This document shows, piece by piece, positions 59,020 through 64,000 of a stretch of DNA of 64,000 nt. Every line of letters starts with the position of its first letter. Position 1 is the first letter of the stretch. The stretch covers positions 4,182,793 to 4,246,792 of the forward strand of contig OY829330.1 in assembly GCA_963691655.1 (NCBI GenBank), given 5' to 3'. Below the pieces are notes generated by a model that was not told the DNA's origin, did no database searches, and was given only the letters and a program-made list of their open reading frames with translations. This stretch comes from Toxonevra muliebris. Taxonomy: Eukaryota; Arthropoda; Insecta; Diptera; Pallopteridae. Both the position numbers and the translations under genes were made by a program.

Positions 59020-60347
59020 CACAGTGCAACAACCAAAATGGGAATGGAATGAAACCAAAAACAAATTAAAGCTGACGTCTTCCATAACAATCTGTCTAAG
59101 GAATTTTTCTAGTTTAGTTTAGTGCGTAATTTTCTTTTATTCATAGTTAAAGTTGATGAATTTAGAGCGCTGTGTAATTAGAAAGAATTAGTAAAAATTT
59201 GATGAAATAATGATTATTTCTTTTAATTATTCTGTTTTTGGGGTCTAGGAACTCATTTTTCATGTTTTTTTTTGCATAGGACCTCCGATAAAGGGCGCTG
59301 TCATACAACTTTTTCATATTTTCATAGGAAAAGTGATATTTTTATTGCTTTTGAGGCTCAGAAATTTATTTTTGATGTCCGTTTTATTCTAAAATATGTA
59401 TCAAATGATGTTACAAAGCATATTTTGTTATTTTCAATACATTACTACAACAAAAATTGCATTTTTTTTTTAGAAAAATAACATTTTCATTTAATTATCT
59501 TTTTATTTTTACTTCCAAGTATTCTATTATATTTTTTTAAATAATAAAAATTTTCAAAAAAAAAATTAATGAATGATGATATATTTACGTTTGTTGCAAA
59601 GAAAAAGAAGTAATTCGTTTCAATAGTCTAAACGGACTAAATTGACAGTGGTAATGATGACAGTAGCATTAATGGTTGTGGTGATGAAAGTATACCGGAT
59701 TGAAAAGAACCGAAAACTCTTTTTTTATATTTTTAAAATTTGAAAAAAAAGCAATAACGCCTTTAAAGACGAAAATATGATAATTTAATTTAAAAAAAAT
59801 CATTTTTTCCTATTATTTTTTATCATAATTTTTTTATATTTATTTAAAGAAAATATGTTTCTTTTAATCAAAAATAATATTTTAAAAATGCTATTCTTGC
59901 AGTAGTAATGTATTGAAAATAACAAAATATGCTTTGTAACATCATTAGATATACATTCTAGAATAAAACGGACATCAAAAAAAAATTTTCTGATCCTCAA
60001 AAACCATAAAAATATCACTTTCCTATGTAAAAACAAAAAAAAAATAGAAAAAGTTGTATGACAACGCCCTCTAGCGCAGGTCCTATGTAAAAAAAAAACA
60101 TCAAAAATAAGTTCCTCGACCTAAAAAATAGAAAAATTAAAAGAAATAATCTTTATTTTATCAAATTTTTACCAATTTTTTTTAATTAGACAGCTCTCTA
60201 AATTCATTAACTTTAACTGTGAATAAAAAAAATTACGCACTAAACTAGAAAAATTCCTTGGAGGATCTGTTATGGAAGGCGTCAGCTTTGATTTGTTTTT
60301 GGTTTCATCCCATTCCCATTCACAAACTTCAATTTTGTCGCACAGTG
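59020..60347. mobile_element. Near-palindromic element with CACWGTGCRACAA ends
   Basis: The inverted arms of about 500 bp pair over nearly their whole length, e.g. GGAATTTTTCTAGTTTAG, GTCATACAACTTTTTC, GATGTCCGTTTTATTCTA and GTTATTTTCAATACATTACT. The terminal CACAGTG is followed by GCAACAA. TTA flanks both ends (59017-59019, 60348-60350), a 3 bp duplication. The CACWG start fits the CMC superfamily, though Harbinger-like elements also use TTA. A short spacer at about 59500-59800 separates the arms. No transposase is present. Confidence 0.75.
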
Positions 60348-60350
60348 TTA

Positions 60351-62090
60351 TTTATTGTCCTGCTTCGAAAGATATTAATCAGCAAGAACGAACAGTTACG
60401 AAGAATATTTTAAAAAAATCGAAAAATGAAAGTTATTTTCAGCGGATTGTATAAATCGAAATTTGTGAGCAAAAAAAAATTAATATCGAATAAAATCTTA
60501 TAATAATTTTTTGTAGGAAAAGAAATCACGCAAGATTTGTATTTTTGTAAAATTTAAGCAATAAATATCACAAACAATTTTTGTCATAATTTTTTCTTTT
60601 TTTCCAATCGCGTATAACATGCAACAAAGGAAAATACTACAAGTTTACCAGTTTCCTGCTGGGAATACATAAACACACCAACAACGTTTTTTGCCCCCTT
60701 AACACGAGCGTGTGTCTGATACAATTGTACATGTGTAGATGTGTGGCCACATTCAGCACGTGCTGTTATTTCAAATCAATTCGTTTCGTATTATGGCAAT
60801 ATTTTTGTTGCATATTTGTGTGTATGTATGCTTGAATTTGATGACATTAAATGCGTATTTAACTGTCAACACAAGGTTATAAATTTTATTAAAGAAAAAA
60901 GTTTAATGCAACCTAACTTTTAAAACTTTAAAATTTTGGTATTGTGCATGTGTTGAGTTCAGTTTAATGCAGTGTATCGTCATTCATATAGGGATGTGGA
61001 AATCGCTTCCGACTTTAATCGTAAGTTAATTTTAATTAACTTTCGGCCCAAAAATTTCTATAACTTTCTCAAAGATAATTAAGACTTTTACTTTCAACTT
61101 TTAGTGCATAATATTTTTTAAAAGAAGGTTGTATGATTCAGCTTAATTTTAGTTAGGATCAGGCGCGTACTAAGAGGGGACTTTTGGGGGTTTCAAACCA
61201 AAACATGATTAAATTTTTAATTTAAAAAACTTTATTACACAACAGTGTAATAAATATTTGATTCAACCAAATATTTCCAAATAAAAATGAGTGTTCTGTA
61301 ATGGACTGTACTTGATATTATTATTTGTAATATCACACTGGTCTCCAAAATCCGTGATATCCTTAAATAACTATTTTTAAATAGATTTATAAAAAAATCG
61401 GAGTCCTGAGGTATAAAGGGTGGCGAGATTTTGGTGATTTCAAAATGTTAGTCATATTGGTACCACCACGGCCAGACCGTATGCATTTTCTCATAATTTT
61501 TCCGATATTTTTGCTTTACTTAGTCATTAGTAACGTGTTGTTTGTGTGCATATAAACATTACCATCCTTTCTTTTTGAAATATAAACTTAAAAGTTTTGA
61601 ATCAACACACACCATTACACAAACGACCATTCTAGACGGGGAGCCCGTGACAAAAAAAGTCTCTGACTTTCTAAAGGCTGGTTTCGTAATATTTTGTTAT
61701 ACTAGTGAAATACATGAACATACTCTGGTCAGTCAGGATTTGGTTAGAGCAGGTGTCACAGGTGAACGTTTAAACATGTAGAAAATACGGGGTCAGTGCA
61801 ACGGTTTTCTAAAGGCTGAAACTTTATATACAGGTTATGTATTCAATAAAAAGGATAATTCCGGGAGTCAATCAGATTTTCGTAAGAACGGGGCCCGTCA
61901 GTCAGGCAGTTTCTAAAAACTGAAGAATAAGAAATGTTAGGAAATACGGAACGCGGCAGCGCTTCTTAAAAAATTAAAATTTAATAATTTTAATTTCGCG
62001 AGTGACGCGCAGTGGAGTTAAAACGCGATAAGCATAATATTTGCGAAATTAATAAAAAAGGGTTCTGGAATTAAAAAAAAAAAAAAACGG
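60351..62090. other. Non-coding stretch with unassigned repeats
   Basis: From about 61625 to 62090 the DNA is less AT-rich, with three related words TTTCTAAAGGCTG, TTTCTAAAGGCTGAA and TTTCTAAAAACTGAA. It ends in an A-run (62072-62087). It looks like a leader or trailer of a retroelement, but no protein motif confirms this. The rest is AT-rich. Confidence 0.35.
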
Positions 62091-62099
62091 GAAACCAAA

Positions 62100-62440
62100 T
62101 CATAAAAACTTCAAGCAGAAATATTTGCAATCATCAAGGCAATGGACCATGTTATTGATAATGGTTGGAGAGAAAGGAGCATCTGTGTATTTAGTGACAA
62201 CCAGGTTGCGCTTAAACCCTTGCTTAATCCTCAAACCACATTTAATCTGGTTTTGCATTGAAAATGCAGGATGCTTGTGTTGGAAAACACAATAGGCTGC
62301 TGTTGATATGGGTTCGCGCACGCTCAGGAATTTCAGGAAATGAATCTGCTGACCTTCTGGCCAGAAAGGGTTCGGAAACTGGTTTCTTAGTCTTAAAACC
62401 TGTACTCTATTTGTCATCTGCAGCTAGGCTAGCCACATTT
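62100..62440 (+). pseudogene. RNase H fragment of a LOA-like element
   Basis: It reads AEIFAIIKAMDHVIDNGWRE, CVFSDNQVALKPLLNP and, after frameshifts, LLLIWVRARSGISGNESADL. This closely matches the RNase H of the element at 40700-44640 (same family, opposite strand). It follows an A-rich run and is truncated on both sides. Confidence 0.75.
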
Positions 62441-62502
62441 TTCATCTAAGGAATCAGTAGACTAGACTTAAATTGAATACTAAAATCAGTACATTTTCCA
62501 GA

Positions 62503-62870
62503 TATACTGTTACTCACAGAAATGAGTATACAACTTGGTTTCAAAGGAAAAATAGTAATTATCGAGAAACTTAATAACGTAATTTAATTTTATATAAAAA
62601 TTTTATTTTTAATCTTCAGCACAAAAAAAAATTCATGAATACTTAAAAGAAAGTAAAATTCATGTCACAAATTAAGTATACACTTGAAATAAGAGAACTT
62701 GTCATAAAATTTTGCTGTAAAGGTAAATCGTCCCGCAAATCGGTGAAATCAAAGAAGGACTCATTGCACAGTGCAAAAAATTATAAACAAGTGGCGATAT
62801 GAAGGCACATTGCAGAACTCCAAAGGTAGAGACAGGAAAAAATTGCTAACACAGTGTGACAAACATAATA
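62503..62870 (+). pseudogene. Tc1-like element, left end and transposase N-terminus
   Basis: A terminal sequence starting TACTGTTACTCACAGAAATG precedes a frame from 62662: MSQIKYTLEIRELVIKFCCK, GKSSRK, then after a shift VQKIINKWRYEGTLQNSKGR. This is the N-terminal helix-turn-helix pair of a Tc1-family transposase with its basic linker. The catalytic domain and the right end are missing. Confidence 0.6.
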
Positions 62871-62871
62871 T

Positions 62872-63170
62872 CCCAGTTGCACAAACAGTGAGTACTCCTC
62901 AAACGATTAATGATTTCATTGCTCCAAAAGAAGGGATAAACGAACAACTCCAATACAGTAACAAAATGTTTGAATTTCACTAACACAATTTCATAACTTT
63001 ATATGGTCTGATAGCCCTGGCAGCTAGTGCTTAGCTTTAAGTTAGTTTTAAAGTTTATTTTAAGATTAAATAAATAATAATAATAGAAATAACGATAAAC
63101 AAAGACAGCCTGATTGAGTAGTTCAAATTTGTATATCTTACTCTCTCTTGCCCAGTTAACTCTTTAGGGT
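62872..63170 (+). repeat. Dispersed repeat, copy in plus orientation
   Basis: Inverted counterpart of 11584-11798. It begins CCCAGTTGCACAAACAGTG and ends CTTGCCCAGTTAACTCT. It includes the end of a frame (NEQLQYSNKMFEFH, stop at 62981), then an additional stretch of about 85 bp (roughly 63000-63080) with an AATAATAATAATAG run that the other copy lacks. Confidence 0.6.
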
Positions 63171-63174
63171 TAGG

Positions 63175-64000
63175 CAGGGTAAAAACTGCCCCATTTTTGC
63201 AAACTTTTTTATGCATAGTGTGATATATTTTAACCCACTTCGAAAAGTTGAAATTACTTAGTCACACAGTTTAATATTTTATTTACAGTTTCTAATTCTG
63301 CTGATAATGATATAAAGAAGACTGTGAGAGGAAGCAACCGATTTAGAATAAAATGATGTGCTTCTATGTAGAGGTATATCATTATTAAGGACAAAGTCGA
63401 AAATAATTTTGTAAATCACATCCATTGTGAGTAGAAAACAATCATAAAATGTATGTACAAAAAGCAAAATCATGGGAAAAATATTTTGCATCTAGTTCGA
63501 GGATGTAATGTAAATTACATTATGTAATGCCGACCGAAGATGAGAATACTCAACAAATAAATCCAGAAAAATCGAATGATTTGTGCCATTCGTGCCTTTT
63601 CTAAACAACGATTGACAAAATTGTCCTATTCAAAATGGAATTAAAGCTTGTGCGAGAAGCACAAAATATAGCTTTGTGCCTCTTGCATATAATGAAACTT
63701 GATTCTCATGAGAACTCATTCCTTTTTAGTTCAGTATATTACTTTTAAGATGCAAATTCATTTGATGAATTATATGTGCCTTAAGTTACTTTTTTTTGTA
63801 GTTAAATAAACAGCGTTTTGTAAAACAAGCCTAATGAACTAAAGCTGTAAAAATTTAATTTATAAATAAATATTAACAAAAAATGTTCATTTTTGTTTTT
63901 GACAACAGCACACTATTTGTCTCTTTTTGATTTATATGAAAAATATCTTTTTGTTACTTTTTACTTTACACACTCTTTACTCACATTCTTTTAAATACCT
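63175..64000. other. AT-rich end of window, nothing recognised
   Basis: Only short frames without motifs. Confidence 0.3.

Overview
The window is AT-rich eukaryotic DNA from a fly (Diptera, most likely a higher fly with a large transposon-filled genome). Two short exons are the only host coding sequence I can identify with confidence. Together they encode the 5' half and the middle of a Pax2/5/8-type paired domain, best matched from memory to Drosophila shaven (sv, D-Pax2). The exon at 23846-24011 has a consensus acceptor and donor and ends in codon phase 2. The exon at 56056-56253 restores the frame exactly. Between them lies an intron of 32,044 bp. Drosophila sv sits on the dot chromosome (Muller element F), which is X-linked in many other flies, so the locus may be on the X chromosome; that is inference.

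Nearly everything else is mobile DNA in layers. Region 300-9000: two TE-protein remnants, then a hAT-like transposase remnant (minus strand) split by a 6 kb element with CCCAACAA ends. That element carries a long inverted-repeat (foldback-like) element, which in turn carries an LTR-retroelement segment whose order is internal-LTR-internal, with a primer-binding site matching tRNA-Tyr. Region 12805-14203: a hAT-type element with an 8 bp target duplication. Region 15480-20260: a LOA/I-like non-LTR retrotransposon with RNase H, minus strand, decayed. Region 21681-23492: two MITEs just upstream of the first sv exon.

Inside the sv intron: a piggyBac relic (24999-26599), a hAT MITE with perfect 8 bp duplications (26955-27853), a 5'-truncated copia-like element (28095 to about 31970), a spliced hAT C-terminal coding fragment (33336-33716), a Jockey/CR1-like retrotransposon (34282-40230) split by a hAT transposon with 280 bp inverted repeats (35854-39053), a second LOA-like element (40700-44640), a nest of DNA elements (46324-48753), an RT scrap (49325-49680), a further nest of inverted-repeat elements (53050-55355), and a MITE ending 55 bp upstream of the second sv exon (55757-56000).

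Downstream of that exon: a third LOA-like relic carrying an internally deleted mariner, a 1.3 kb near-palindromic element with CACWGTG ends, a short LOA scrap, a Tc1-like N-terminus and a dispersed repeat also present at 11584-11798. Two MITE families occur twice in the window (21681 with 46324; 23099 with 55757), each copy with its own target duplications, which makes the family calls stronger. I find no CRISPR, operon or bacterial feature. Stretches not listed are AT-rich intronic or intergenic DNA in which I recognise nothing.
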